Positions 46,771 to 55,891 of a DNA stretch of 64,000 nucleotides are shown in pieces (position 1 is the first letter of the stretch; each line of letters opens with the position of its first letter). Origin of the DNA: Aeromicrobium chenweiae. GTDB lineage: Bacteria > Actinomycetota > Actinomycetes > Propionibacteriales > Nocardioidaceae. A program made the translations under genes and the position numbers. Location of the stretch: contig NZ_CP026952.1 of assembly GCF_003065605.1 (NCBI RefSeq), positions 2,852,001-2,916,000 of the forward strand. The letters are read 5' to 3'. The notes beneath the pieces are model-generated. The model saw only the letters and a program-made list of their open reading frames with translations. It searched no databases and was not told the DNA's origin.

Positions 46771-47672
46771 TCAGGCCTCGACCTTGACCGTGGAGTAGGT
46801 GAAGTCGCCCGTCACCTGGAGGAGCCCGGTGGGGGCCAAAAGACCGCGCAAGGGGCCGTCGAACGCGGCGGCGACGGACTCGACGTCCCACTGATCGGAC
46901 GTGAGCGACGGACGCAGGATGGCCGGGCGCCCCACGACCGACAGCTCGGGGCCGTCGATGCGGATCACCTGACCGTTCAGGTGCGTCGAGGCGTCCGACA
47001 GCAGATATGCCACGACCGGGGCGTTGTCCTCGGCGGTGGGGAACGCCTGGAGCCGCTCCTCGAGGTCGTTCGTGCCACCCCGCTGGATCAGGACGTCGGC
47101 CGTCATCTGCGTCCCGGCCATGGGAGACATCGCGTTGACCCTGACGCCCGTACCCGCCAGGTCGGTGGCCCAGTCGTACGTCAGCGAGGCTGTCGCCCCT
47201 TGCTCGCACCGTAGACGGCCGTGTTGCTCAGACCCATGTGCGCGCCGGAGGTGACGTTGACGATCGAGCCGAAGCCCTGGGCCTTCATGCGACGCATCGC
47301 GTGGACGCCGCAGAAGATGGCGCCCAGCACGTTCACCTCGATGAGTCGGCGCGTGCGCTCGGCGTCGAGGTCGTCGGACGGGCCGACGAACATGATGCCG
47401 GCGTTGTTGACCAGCCCGTCGATCACTCCGAAGGCCTCGACACACGTGTCCACGATCCGCTCGGCGTCCGACGCGTCGGCGACGTTCGCGACGACACCCA
47501 CGGCGCGCCCGCCGTCCCGCTCGATCTGCCCGACGACGGCGTCGACTGCCGCCTGGTCCAGGTCGTTGACGACGACCGAGGCGCCCTCGCGTGCGGCGAG
47601 CCGGGCGGACGCGGCTCCGATGCCGCCCCCGCTGCCGGTGATGACGACGGACTTGCCCTGAAGTGCGGTCAT
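46771..47672 (-). pseudogene. SDR-family dehydrogenase gene with a single-base frameshift
   Basis: The N-terminal part (start 47672) has VVITGSGGGIGAASARLAA, NNAGIMFVG and the catalytic VYGASKG, then leaves frame and stops at 47181. The continuation SLTYDWATDLAGTGVRVNAMSP and a 130-residue C-terminal domain to 46771 are intact in the next frame. Adding one base to the four-C run at 47196-47199 (GGGG on the coding strand) restores an about 300-residue enzyme. Either a homopolymer assembly error or a recently inactivated gene. Last gene of the leftward unit begun by the quinone oxidoreductase. Confidence 0.85.
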
Positions 47673-47741
47673 GCTGTTCTCCTCGTTCTCGTTCTCGATG
47701 TCGCCGTCGGGGACGGCAGGTTCAGCGTGCGTTCGGGCACG

Positions 47742-48779
47742 TCAGGTGGTGGTCAGCAGGATCTTGCCGATGTGCTGGGACGACTCGATCAGGCGGTGTG
47801 CCGCCGCGGCGTCGTCGAGGGGGAAGGTCGTCTCGATCACCGGCTTGATCGCCCCCGTCTCGAGGGCCGGCACGACATGCTCCACGACCTGGTCGATGAT
47901 CGCGGCCTTCTCGACGACCGGGCGCGACCGCAGCATCGAGCCCGTGAGACGGACCCGCTTGCGCAGCACGGACCGCAGGTCCACCGAGGCGTCGAATCCG
48001 CTCTGGATCCCGACCACGACCAGCCTGCCCTCGACGGCCAGCGCATCGACATTGCGTTGCAGGTAGTCGGCACCGACGATGTCGAGCACGACATCGACCC
48101 CGCGCCCGTCCGTCTCGGACAGCACGCGCTGCACGAAGTCCTCGCGGCGGTGGTCGATCACGGCCCGGGCGCCCAGCGACGCGCAGGCCTCCAGCTTGGC
48201 CGGGGAGCCCGCCGTGGCGATGACCTCGGCGCCGACCAGGCGTGCGACCTGGATCGCCATGGTGCCGATGCCGCTGCTGCCTCCGTGCACGAGGACCGTC
48301 TCACCGGCAGAGAGACCGCCGAGAGTGATCAGGTTGGACCACACCGTCGCGGCGGCCTCCGGCACGGCAGCAGCCTCGACGAGACCGACGCCGCGGGGCA
48401 CCTCGAACACCTGACCTGCCGGGACGGCGACCTTCTCTGCATAACCGCCGCCGGCCAGGAGCGCGCACACCTCGTCCCCCACCTGCCACCGCGTCACCCC
48501 GCGGCCGATCTCGACGATCCGGCCCGAGCACTCGAGCCCCGGCAACGGCGACGAGCCGGCCGGCGGGTCGTACCGACCGCGGCGCTGGCTCGTGTCGGCG
48601 CGGTTCACCCCGGCCGCGACGATCTCGATCACGACCTCGCCGTCCTCCGCGCGGGGGTCAGGGACCCGGATCAGCTCGAGCTGGCCGTCCCTGATGCCGA
48701 TCCCTCTCACGAGAGGCACCCGCAGCCTCGGTGCACAGCGGAGCACCACCGGATCACTGTTGTTGAACCCATGCGTCAC
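47742..48779 (-). CDS. NAD(P)H:quinone oxidoreductase / zinc-free MDR
   Basis: 345 residues of the MDR family quinone-oxidoreductase branch: GVNRADTSQRRGRYDPP, GLECSGRIVEIG, VLVHGGSSGIGTMAIQVARLVGA with the coenzyme loop, and HIGKILLTT at the end. No zinc-binding cysteines, so it is a PIG3/QOR-like NADPH reductase. It may reduce an enone or quinone intermediate of the island's substrate. The start is 10 bp from an operator-like repeat shared with the divergent SDR gene. It runs with the frameshifted SDR downstream. Confidence 0.87.
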   Translation of the reverse strand: MTHGFNNSDPVVLRCAPRLRVPLVRGIGIRDGQLELIRVPDPRAEDGEVVIEIVAAGVNRADTSQRRGRYDPPAGSSPLPGLECSGRIVEIGRGVTRWQVGDEVCALLAGGGYAEKVAVPAGQVFEVPRGVGLVEAAAVPEAAATVWSNLITLGGLSAGETVLVHGGSSGIGTMAIQVARLVGAEVIATAGSPAKLEACASLGARAVIDHRREDFVQRVLSETDGRGVDVVLDIVGADYLQRNVDALAVEGRLVVVGIQSGFDASVDLRSVLRKRVRLTGSMLRSRPVVEKAAIIDQVVEHVVPALETGAIKPVIETTFPLDDAAAAHRLIESSQHIGKILLTTT

Positions 48780-48789
48780 ACCTCGAAAT

Positions 48790-48808
48790 AGTTATAATGC
48801 TTATGTTT
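48790..48808. promoter_or_regulatory. Operator-like site, catabolic regulon (copy 1)
   Basis: AGTTATAATGCTTATGTTT matches the perfect palindrome at 52456 at 13 of 19 positions, including the core ATAATxCTTATG. It lies in the 75-bp divergent region between the quinone oxidoreductase and the SDR gene, where one site could control both. Confidence 0.45.
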
Positions 48809-48854
48809 AATTACCACGCTACGCCACGCAAGCTCAAGCGGAAGAAGACCTCAC

Positions 48855-49649
48855 ATGACAGAACGTTTCAGCGCCGGACGGGGAGCAGTCGTCACCGGAG
48901 CCGCCGGCGGCCTCGGCCGGGGTATTGCCGAGCGGCTCCTCACCGAGGGCGTCCAGGTGCTCCTCGTCGACGTCGACCCGGACCGCCTCGGCGACACCGT
49001 CGTCGAGCTCTCCGCGCTCGGCCAGGTCGCCGCGGTGAGCGTGGACCTCACCGCGCCGGACGCGCCTGCGACGGTGGTGAGCGCCGCCGCGCAGAACCTC
49101 GGATCGATCGACATCTTGGTCAACAATGCCGGGATCGGCGGGTCCACCCACGTGCACGAGGTCGAGGAGCAGCGCTGGCGCGACGTGATCGAGCTCAACC
49201 TGCACGCGTCCTTCCGACTCACCCGTGCCGTGCTGCCGGACATGATGCGACGCGAGTACGGGCGCATCGTCAACATCGCCTCCATGAACGGCATGACGGG
49301 GTTCCGGCGCAGCTCGGACTACGCCGTCAGCAAGGCGGGCCTCATCGCGCTGACGCGATCGCTGGCCGCTGACTACGGCCGGCACGGGATCACCGCGAAC
49401 GCGGTGGCGCCCGGCGTCGTCATGACCCCGCTGGCCGAGCGCATGCTGGCGTCCCGTCCCCAGTGGTACACCCGGGCGAACATCGAGCTCAAGCCCATCG
49501 CGCGCACGGGCGAGACCGCCGACGTCGCAGCCGCGGTGGCGTACCTCGCCTCGGACGAGGCCGGGTACGTCACCGGACAGACCTTGGCCGTGGACGGCGG
49601 ACTGACCGCCACCCACTACGTTCCCGACCAGTTCAGCGACGAGAGGTAG
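48855..49649 (+). CDS. SDR-family NAD(P)-dependent dehydrogenase (3-oxoacyl-ACP-reductase-like)
   Basis: 264 residues: TGAAGGLGRGIAERL, NNAGIGG, catalytic NIASMNG serine and YAVSKAG lysine, and NAVAPGVVMTPLAERM. DVDPDRL after beta-2 has an aspartate, which favours NAD over NADP. It probably oxidises a hydroxy group of the island's substrate or of a CoA intermediate. Single rightward gene facing the quinone oxidoreductase across operator copy 1. Confidence 0.87.
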   Translation: MTERFSAGRGAVVTGAAGGLGRGIAERLLTEGVQVLLVDVDPDRLGDTVVELSALGQVAAVSVDLTAPDAPATVVSAAAQNLGSIDILVNNAGIGGSTHVHEVEEQRWRDVIELNLHASFRLTRAVLPDMMRREYGRIVNIASMNGMTGFRRSSDYAVSKAGLIALTRSLAADYGRHGITANAVAPGVVMTPLAERMLASRPQWYTRANIELKPIARTGETADVAAAVAYLASDEAGYVTGQTLAVDGGLTATHYVPDQFSDER

Positions 49650-49695
49650 CGCGCAGCGGCCGTCCGCCAGGAGCGCGGGCCGGCGGAGGTCCGGC

Positions 49696-50508
49696 TCAGC
49701 GCCAGGCCCAGACCGGGTCGCGCTTCTGGATGAACGCCTGCATCGCCTCGGCCGAGTCCTCGAACGTACGCAGTCGGGTCGTGTAGTCCTGCTCGGTCCG
49801 GTAGTTCGCCTCCAGCTCATCGCCCTCGAGCCGCAGGATCGACTCCTTGGCCAGCCGCAGCGCCAGCGGGCTCTTGCTCGCCAGGAGCACGCCGATCTCC
49901 CGCGCGCGGTCCAGCGCCTTGCCGGGCGCGACGACCTCCTCGACCGCACCGAGGCGGTGGAAGTCCGCAGCCGACTGGAACGTGCCGGTGAACATCATCA
50001 TGCGGGCCTTGAAGGGGCCCAGCATGCGGATCGCCTTGCTCGCACCGCCCAGCAGTCCCACGTTGATCTCCGTCAGCGCGAACGACGCGGACTCCGAGGC
50101 GATGATGAGGTCGCAGACACCGACGAGGCCGAATCCGGCACCGATCGCCGGCCCCTCGACTGCCGCGATGACCGGCACCGAACAGTGCCGGATCGCGGCC
50201 TGCGCCCGACGCCACTCCCAGCCCGCGTCCAGCGTCGCCTCGATCGGCGCGTCCTCGGACACCGCCATCCGAGCCGCGGTCTCGCGCAGGTCGATCCCCG
50301 CACAGAAGGCCTTCTCCCCTGCCGCAGCCAGCACGACCGAGTTCACCGAGCGGTCCTGCGACAGAGCGTCGAAGACCGCGACGAGCTCGAGCTGCATCGC
50401 GCGGTTGACGGCGTTGACCGGGGGCCTCGACAGCGTGACGACGGCTACGCCGTCCGCCCGCTCCAGCGTGAGGGTCTCCAGCTCGGGCAGCTCTTCGACG
50501 GTGGTCAT
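49696..50508 (-). CDS. Enoyl-CoA hydratase/isomerase
   Basis: 270 residues from the ATG at 50508, which overlaps the stop of the monooxygenase gene (ATGA). VVTLSRPPVNAVNRAMQ, oxyanion-hole EKAFCAGIDL and AAVEGPAIGAGFGLV mark the fold. In the catalytic region TEINVGLLGGASKAIRML a glutamate precedes NVG and a second acidic position is replaced, as in several non-hydratase crotonases. C-terminal FxxKRDPVW is common in actinobacterial members. Co-translated with the BVMO, so it acts downstream in the same pathway. Confidence 0.87.
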   Translation of the reverse strand: MTTVEELPELETLTLERADGVAVVTLSRPPVNAVNRAMQLELVAVFDALSQDRSVNSVVLAAAGEKAFCAGIDLRETAARMAVSEDAPIEATLDAGWEWRRAQAAIRHCSVPVIAAVEGPAIGAGFGLVGVCDLIIASESASFALTEINVGLLGGASKAIRMLGPFKARMMMFTGTFQSAADFHRLGAVEEVVAPGKALDRAREIGVLLASKSPLALRLAKESILRLEGDELEANYRTEQDYTTRLRTFEDSAEAMQAFIQKRDPVWAWR

Positions 50509-52445
50509 GCGCGATCCTTGAGGTCGTAGTCGGAAAGGTCGGGCTCGATGACCCAGGCGTGGTACTCGTCGAGCCGCCACGGCATGTGGACGTTCTGCCG
50601 CCCGTGCTTGTTCACGTAGTAGTTGGTGGTGGTCTTGGGACCCTCGTTCTCCCAGATCAGCTCGGTCGTCGCCTCGTCGAGCCGCTTGTTGTAGTCCTCG
50701 AAGACGTCCTGACGGACCTCCATCTCACGGTGCCCGCCCTCGATCATCAGCACGATCGAGCGCGCGACGTAGCGCGACCAGATCTCGACCCACGACAGGA
50801 ATCCACCTGCGCGCGGCTGAGCGTTCGGTCCATAGAACGCAAAGAGGTTCGGGAACTGCGGGATGGTCATGCCGAGGTAGGCGCGGGCGCCGTCGTGCTC
50901 CCACACGTCCTCGAGGGTCGTGCCCCCACGTCCTCGGTAGTCGACCGGCCACATGTACCTCGACACCTCGAACCCGGCCGCGAGCGCGATCGCGTCGAGC
51001 GGCGTCTCGTTGCCGTCGTTGTCGACGATCCCCGTCGGCGTGATCCGGGCGATCCCGCTCGTCACGAGATCCACGTTGTCGCGCAGCAGCGCGTCGTACC
51101 AGCCGTTGTCGACCACGAGCCGCCGCGCGAGGGGGGCGTAGTCGGGGGTCACCTTCGCGACCAGGTCCGGATCGTGCCCGACCTTGCTGTCGATGTACTC
51201 CAGCAGCGCCTGACGCAGTCCGTCGTTCTGCTTGCTGATCTGACCCCCGTTGCGCTGCCACTCACGGTCGTACGTCTGGGCGCCCTGCATGCCCGAGGCT
51301 GTCATCTGACTGGAGTAGCAGTACCAGTTCCAGTAGTACGGCACATGGTCGAAGAGCCACTGGACCCCGGCGGGGACGACCTCGCGATACCCCTCCATCT
51401 TGGAGATCCACTGTGGCGTGCGCTGGTAGACCGTGAGGTGGCTGGCCGACTCGGCGAGCTTCGGCATCAGCTGCGTACCGGTCGAGCCGTTGCCGATGAG
51501 TGCAAGCCGCTTGCCGTTGTAGTCGAAGTCGTCGTCCCACTGGGCGGTGTGGAAGATCCTTCCCTCGAAGGTCTCGATGCCCGGGATGTCAGGGATCTTC
51601 GGGGTGCTGAACAGGCCGGCCGCGCTGACCACCACGTTCGCGGTCAGGGAGCTGGTCTGCCCGTCGGTCGACACGAGCTCGAGGTCCCACCGGGACCGCT
51701 CCTCGTCGAAGGTGGCCAGGCGCAGCTCGACACCGAACTGGATCTTGTCGATCACGCCGTACTTGGTCGCGACGTGCTCGATGTAGCTGCGCACCTCGGC
51801 CGCCGAGGCGAAGTACTCGGTCCAGGGGTAGTTCTTCTCGAACTTGAACTGGTACAGGTAGCTGTTGGTGTCCACGCGGGCATCCGGGTAGTGGTTGGCC
51901 TGCCACGTTCCGCCGAGATCGCTCTGCCGCTCGATGATCCGGTACGGGATGCCGAGCTTCTCGAGCTGGATCCCGGCCACGATGCCGCTGGCCCCCGCAC
52001 CGACGATGACGACCTCGAATCCCTCGACGTCGTGAGCCTCGTCGGGCCGGGTCCACGTCGCCTCACGGGAGAAGTCCTCGAACGCCAGCTCCTCCAGGCC
52101 AAAGCGGAACTCGGTGTCCGACAGCGGGTCTCCGGTGAGCAGCTCCATCAGCCTGCGGGTCTCGGCCTCGTCCGGCGGCGCCGGGACGTCCGAGGCCATG
52201 TTCTGCAGGTAGTGAACCGTCTTGTCCTTCACCGCGTCGTGGAACTCCTCGCCCAGGGCGTACGCGAAGAACGCACCGCCCCGCATGGGGACCTTGTCGA
52301 CCCGCATGCGTGCGAGCTCCTCGTCCCCGGTCAGCTGATAGAGGGCAATGCGCAACACGTTGAGATTCGCTTGGTCCAGCGACTCCCGCATGGCTGTCTC
52401 GTCGAACTCGACCTCAGGTGTCACGATTGTCTCCGCTTCTCGCAT
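50505..52445 (-). CDS. Type I Baeyer-Villiger monooxygenase, HAPMO-like
   Basis: 646 residues, matching 4-hydroxyacetophenone monooxygenase in length and in carrying an extra N-terminal domain (about 1-140). FAD motif VIVGAGASG (147-154), type I BVMO fingerprint F293-x-G295-x3-H299-x3-W303-D304 (FEGRIFHTAQWD), NADPH motif IGNGSTGTQL (317-326). It inserts oxygen next to a ketone giving an ester or lactone. The HAPMO resemblance is structural; the real substrate is not known. First of a two-gene unit preceded by the perfect operator palindrome. Confidence 0.9.
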   Translation of the reverse strand: MREAETIVTPEVEFDETAMRESLDQANLNVLRIALYQLTGDEELARMRVDKVPMRGGAFFAYALGEEFHDAVKDKTVHYLQNMASDVPAPPDEAETRRLMELLTGDPLSDTEFRFGLEELAFEDFSREATWTRPDEAHDVEGFEVVIVGAGASGIVAGIQLEKLGIPYRIIERQSDLGGTWQANHYPDARVDTNSYLYQFKFEKNYPWTEYFASAAEVRSYIEHVATKYGVIDKIQFGVELRLATFDEERSRWDLELVSTDGQTSSLTANVVVSAAGLFSTPKIPDIPGIETFEGRIFHTAQWDDDFDYNGKRLALIGNGSTGTQLMPKLAESASHLTVYQRTPQWISKMEGYREVVPAGVQWLFDHVPYYWNWYCYSSQMTASGMQGAQTYDREWQRNGGQISKQNDGLRQALLEYIDSKVGHDPDLVAKVTPDYAPLARRLVVDNGWYDALLRDNVDLVTSGIARITPTGIVDNDGNETPLDAIALAAGFEVSRYMWPVDYRGRGGTTLEDVWEHDGARAYLGMTIPQFPNLFAFYGPNAQPRAGGFLSWVEIWSRYVARSIVLMIEGGHREMEVRQDVFEDYNKRLDEATTELIWENEGPKTTTNYYVNKHGRQNVHMPWRLDEYHAWVIEPDLSDYDLKDRA

Positions 52446-52455
52446 GGATGCGTCT

Positions 52456-52474
52456 CATCATAATCCTTATGATG
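52456..52474. promoter_or_regulatory. Perfect operator palindrome, catabolic regulon (copy 2)
   Basis: CATCATAATCCTTATGATG has two 8-bp arms, CATCATAA and TTATGATG, that are perfect complements with a 3-bp spacer. It lies 11 bp upstream of the BVMO start in the direction of transcription, where it would overlap the promoter. The core recurs upstream of other island genes. It looks like a TetR- or MarR-type operator; no regulator gene is in the window. Confidence 0.65.
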
Positions 52475-52523
52475 AATAGTCTCTTTGATGGGCGGAGGAT
52501 GTCAAGCATCCCCGCCCGGGTTC

Positions 52524-53408
52524 CTACTTGATGGCCAGCGCGTTGGCCGTCGAACCGACCCCGCCCCGGAGGTTCAGCGGGGCCGAGGTCAGCAGGCACT
52601 CATAGCGGCCGTCCTGTGCGCTGTGCTCAGCCAGCTCGTCAAGCCACCACAGCTCGCCGATCGGGATCCCCAGACGACCCAGCAGGTGCGGGTGCAGGAA
52701 CCCCGGCCCGAGGGGCCACGCCTCGAGGGACGGGTTGTCGCTCGCGAGAGCACTCACCCCCCAGTCCCAGACGTACTCCAGCATGTCGCGGCCGTCGGCG
52801 AGTCCTGGGGAGTTCGGGCTGCTGCGCAGCGCGGCGCGCTCGTCGACCGTCGCGGCCTGCCACCCCGTGGTCCATCCGGTCCGGATGAGGAACACGTCGC
52901 CCTCCCGCGGTTCGATGCCGGCGGACACGCGGTACTCCTCCAGGTCACTGACCTGGATCTGGACCCGCTCGTTCCAGCGCATCTCACGACCCTGGCGCTC
53001 GAACCAGCGCGGCATGTCGAACAGGATCCCCCGGCCCGCGATGCCCTTCTGCGCCCACGTGTGCACGCCGAGCTTCTCGCGCGGCAGGTGGTTGTAGAAG
53101 CCGATCTCGGGATCCTTGATGTGCAAGAAGCCGTCCCACTGCGACGACGACTGGGGGTAGAACCCGTCCAGGTAGTCGTCGAGGTTGCCCAACGGAGTCG
53201 TCAGCACCGTGTGACGCACCTCCGATCGGCTGTACAGCGGAGGGTCCGGCCAGTTCAGCGGCGCGTTCAGGCTGAACACGTCTCCGGTCTGCACCGCCTG
53301 GGCGGCCAGTCGGACCGCCTCCGGCGTCTGGCGGTTGAGCGAACCGTTGGTGTCCTCGTCTCCGAAGAACCCCCTGGCATCTCCATCTGGCAGCTCGGCA
53401 TAGCGCAT
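52524..53408 (-). CDS. Cyclase-family protein (kynurenine-formamidase-like hydrolase)
   Basis: 294 residues of the PF04199 cyclase family, whose members hydrolyse amide or ester bonds (formamidase, isatin hydrolase). LNAPLNWPDPPL and RGILFDMPRWFERQGR are family segments; FLIRTGWTTGW and DNPSLEAWPLGPGFLHPHLLGRLGIPI support the fold. The usual metal motif HxGTHxD is represented by SSSQWDGFLHI, the variant subgroup with D and one H. Ring opening of the BVMO lactone or ester is plausible. Followed after 55 bp by the SDR. Confidence 0.8.
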   Translation of the reverse strand: MRYAELPDGDARGFFGDEDTNGSLNRQTPEAVRLAAQAVQTGDVFSLNAPLNWPDPPLYSRSEVRHTVLTTPLGNLDDYLDGFYPQSSSQWDGFLHIKDPEIGFYNHLPREKLGVHTWAQKGIAGRGILFDMPRWFERQGREMRWNERVQIQVSDLEEYRVSAGIEPREGDVFLIRTGWTTGWQAATVDERAALRSSPNSPGLADGRDMLEYVWDWGVSALASDNPSLEAWPLGPGFLHPHLLGRLGIPIGELWWLDELAEHSAQDGRYECLLTSAPLNLRGGVGSTANALAIK

Positions 53409-53463
53409 GGTGAGTCCTCCCTGGACGTCGTGGTCGCGGCGCCGAACGGCTACCGCGTCGTGC

Positions 53464-54210
53464 TCAGTAGGTGGTGCGTCCGCCGCTCAGGTCGAAGACC
53501 GCACCGGTCGAGAAGCTCGTACGACGGGAGGCGAGGAAGGCGATCATCTCGGCTGCCTCCTCCGGCTGACCCATTCGGCCCATGGGGATCTTCGCGAGCA
53601 GCACCTGATGGTGCGACGGCGTGACGTCCTTCATGATCGGGGTGTCGAACTGGCCCGGGGTGATGGCGTTGACCAGCACCCCCGTCGTGGCCAGCTCCTT
53701 GCCGAGGGACTTCGTGAGGCCCAGCACGGCGGCCTTGGCCGACGAGTAGGGCGCCGAGTTGGCGTTCCCCTCCTTGCCCGCCACGCTCGCGACGTTCACG
53801 ACCCGCCCGTAGCCCGCGGCGATCATGTGCGGCAGCACCGAGCGGAGCAGGTAGAACGTGCCGTTGACGTGCACGTCGTAGATGCGATGCCAGAAGTCGG
53901 GATCCACTTCCCACAGAGGACTCGACGGCCCGGTGATGCCGGCGTTGTTGACCAGGACGTCGATACGGCCGTGGTCCTCCACGACCGATGCCACCGCGCC
54001 CTCCACCGCAGATCGATCCGTGACATCGAGGAGTCGGCCCTCGACACGGCGCGGTTCGACGACGAGGTCCGAGACGTTGGCCAGCGCCGCAGGGTCCCTG
54101 TCCAGGACCACGACGTGCGCGCCCCGTTCATTCAGCATGCGAGTGGTCGCCGCGCCGATCCCGCTCGCGCCTCCGGTCACCAGGGCGATCTCGCCCGTGA
54201 AGTCAGCCAT
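53464..54210 (-). CDS. SDR-family oxidoreductase
   Basis: 248 residues from the ATG at 54210, which has AGGAGG at 7-bp spacing; an ATG 6 bp upstream is too close to the ribosome binding site. TGGASGIGAATTRML, NNAGITGP, NVASVAGKEG and YSSAKAAVLGL, then NAITPGQFDTPIM. LDRDPAAL gives an acidic residue after beta-2, favouring NAD. Part of a leftward run ECH-SDR-SDR(-cyclase). Confidence 0.86.
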   Translation of the reverse strand: MADFTGEIALVTGGASGIGAATTRMLNERGAHVVVLDRDPAALANVSDLVVEPRRVEGRLLDVTDRSAVEGAVASVVEDHGRIDVLVNNAGITGPSSPLWEVDPDFWHRIYDVHVNGTFYLLRSVLPHMIAAGYGRVVNVASVAGKEGNANSAPYSSAKAAVLGLTKSLGKELATTGVLVNAITPGQFDTPIMKDVTPSHHQVLLAKIPMGRMGQPEEAAEMIAFLASRRTSFSTGAVFDLSGGRTTY

Positions 54211-54221
54211 GGCCATCCCTC

Positions 54222-54983
54222 CTATCCCATGAAGCTTCCGCCGTTGGCGTCGACCGTCGCGCCGGTGATGAACCGCGACTCGTCCCCCGCCAGGAAGCTC
54301 ACGAGTGCTGCAATGTCGCCCGGACTCCCGAAGTGACCGACCGGGATCCCACGAAGGAAGTCCTCGTTGCTCTCCGCCACCGCACCGCGCATCATCGGCG
54401 TCTCGATCTTGCCCGGCGCCACGGCGTTGACGGTGATGCCGTCCCCGGCGAGCTCACCGGCGAACGCCCGGGTCAGGCCGATCAGCGCCGTCTTCGTCGC
54501 GCCGTAGTGGACTCCAGCCACCACGGTGCCGGTCCGCCCGGCCTGCGACGACATGTTGACGATACGACCCCACTGCCGGTCCACCATGTCGGGTGCCACT
54601 GCTTGGACACCCAAGAAGGCTCCGGTCAGGTTGACGTCGACCACCCGTCGCCACTCGGCGAGGGGGATCGATCGTCCCGCGATCTTGCGACCGTCGGTCT
54701 TGGGCGAGATGCCGGCATTGTTCACGAGCACCCCCACCGGGCCGAGCGCCGCGTGGCACGTGTCGACGGCCTTCTCCCACGTGGCGGGTTCGGCGACGTC
54801 GCCGACCACGGTCACCAGGGCGTCAGGACGACCCAGCCGCGTCGCAAGCTCCTCGAGCGCCGTGACGCTCACGTCGACCGCCACGACACCGAGGCCGTCG
54901 GAGAGCAGTCGCTCGACGACACCGGCGCCGATGCCGTCGGCGCCGCCCGTCACGATCGCGTGACGCACCCGGTCAGCGGCCAT
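54222..54983 (-). CDS. SDR-family oxidoreductase, paralogue of the SDR at 60416
   Basis: 253 residues from the ATG at 54983 inside the end of the enoyl-CoA hydratase gene (11-bp overlap). TGGADGIGAGVVERL, VNNAGISPKTDGRK, MSSQAGRTGTVVAGVHYGATKTA and the tail TGATVDANGGSFMG. The middle and tail match the SDR at 60416-61186 almost phrase for phrase, so the two are duplicates that may act on different stereoisomers or steps. Confidence 0.87.
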   Translation of the reverse strand: MAADRVRHAIVTGGADGIGAGVVERLLSDGLGVVAVDVSVTALEELATRLGRPDALVTVVGDVAEPATWEKAVDTCHAALGPVGVLVNNAGISPKTDGRKIAGRSIPLAEWRRVVDVNLTGAFLGVQAVAPDMVDRQWGRIVNMSSQAGRTGTVVAGVHYGATKTALIGLTRAFAGELAGDGITVNAVAPGKIETPMMRGAVAESNEDFLRGIPVGHFGSPGDIAALVSFLAGDESRFITGATVDANGGSFMG

Positions 54984-55773
54984 CGTATTCGGCGGGCACG
55001 CCGGTGGCCCGAGCCTCGAGCGCCCGCTGGTGGTCCTTCGTCGCCATGGACAGGTGCTCGTACGCGAGCGAGGTGTCGAGGACATTCGTCACGGCGACCT
55101 CGAGTGCGCGGTTGATGGCGGACTTCGTGGCCATGACGGCGTACGGGGGAAGTGCAGCCATCTCCTCCGCCAGCTCCATGACGTGCTGACGCAGACCCGA
55201 CAGGGGGACGGACGCCGAGATCAGTCCGATCCGCTCAGCCTCCTCGCCACGCAGCATGCGGCCGGTGAGCAGGAACTCCTTGGCCCGCGACGGGCCGATC
55301 AGCAGGGGCCAGATGGCCGCGCCGCCATCGCCGGCGGCCAGACCGACCTTCACGTGCACGTCACCGATGATGGCCTCGTCGGCCATGACGACGATGTCGG
55401 ACATCAGCGCGATCGTCGCCCCGAGACCGGCTGCCGCGCCGTTGACCATCGCGATGATCGGCTTCTCAAGGCGCAGGAACGCCTTGATCAGGTCGCGCCC
55501 CGGCGTGTAGACGTACGGGCGGTCCGCGGGACCGAACGAGGTGCTGCCCACCATGTTCTTGACGTCGCCGCCTGCACAGAACCCGACACCCTCACCCGTC
55601 AGGACGATGACTCGCGTCGCGGGGTCGACATCGGCTTGCTTCAACGTCGCGGCGAGCAGGTAGTTGGTGTCGAAATCGATCGCGTTGCGTCGGTGGGGGC
55701 GGTTCAGCGTGACGATGGAGACCTTGCCCTCCGTCTCAAGTCGTACGGCGGGCGACGGGGTGTCCGAGGTCAT
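54973..55773 (-). CDS. Enoyl-CoA hydratase
   Basis: 266 residues. VSIVTLNRPHRRNAIDFDT, oxyanion-hole GVGFCAGGDVKNM, AMVNGAAAGLGATIALM, then VKVGLAAGDGGAAIWPLLIG, where the catalytic glutamate position reads AGDGG (D in place of E), seen in hydratases of branched or aromatic substrates. First gene of a leftward unit with two SDRs; AAGGAA ribosome binding site. Upstream lies the AT-rich region with operator copies 3 and 4. Confidence 0.88.
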   Translation of the reverse strand: MTSDTPSPAVRLETEGKVSIVTLNRPHRRNAIDFDTNYLLAATLKQADVDPATRVIVLTGEGVGFCAGGDVKNMVGSTSFGPADRPYVYTPGRDLIKAFLRLEKPIIAMVNGAAAGLGATIALMSDIVVMADEAIIGDVHVKVGLAAGDGGAAIWPLLIGPSRAKEFLLTGRMLRGEEAERIGLISASVPLSGLRQHVMELAEEMAALPPYAVMATKSAINRALEVAVTNVLDTSLAYEHLSMATKDHQRALEARATGVPAEYDGR

Positions 55774-55825
55774 CGCAGTTCCTTCCAGGTCCAGCTCGGG
55801 CCAACACGCCCGAGCAGAGGGTAAT

Positions 55826-55844
55826 CATTATAAGGTTCCGGAAA
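55826..55844. promoter_or_regulatory. Operator-like half site, catabolic regulon (copy 3)
   Basis: CATTATAAGGTTCCGGAAA shares the CATxATAAGG half of the reverse complement of the perfect palindrome (12 of 19 positions). On the minus strand the same bases give the -10 sequence TATAAT for the leftward enoyl-CoA hydratase unit. The site is weak alone. Confidence 0.35.
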
Positions 55845-55891
55845 AACATAGCAGGATGGCGACACCACTTCCAAGCACTCTGAACTAATTT

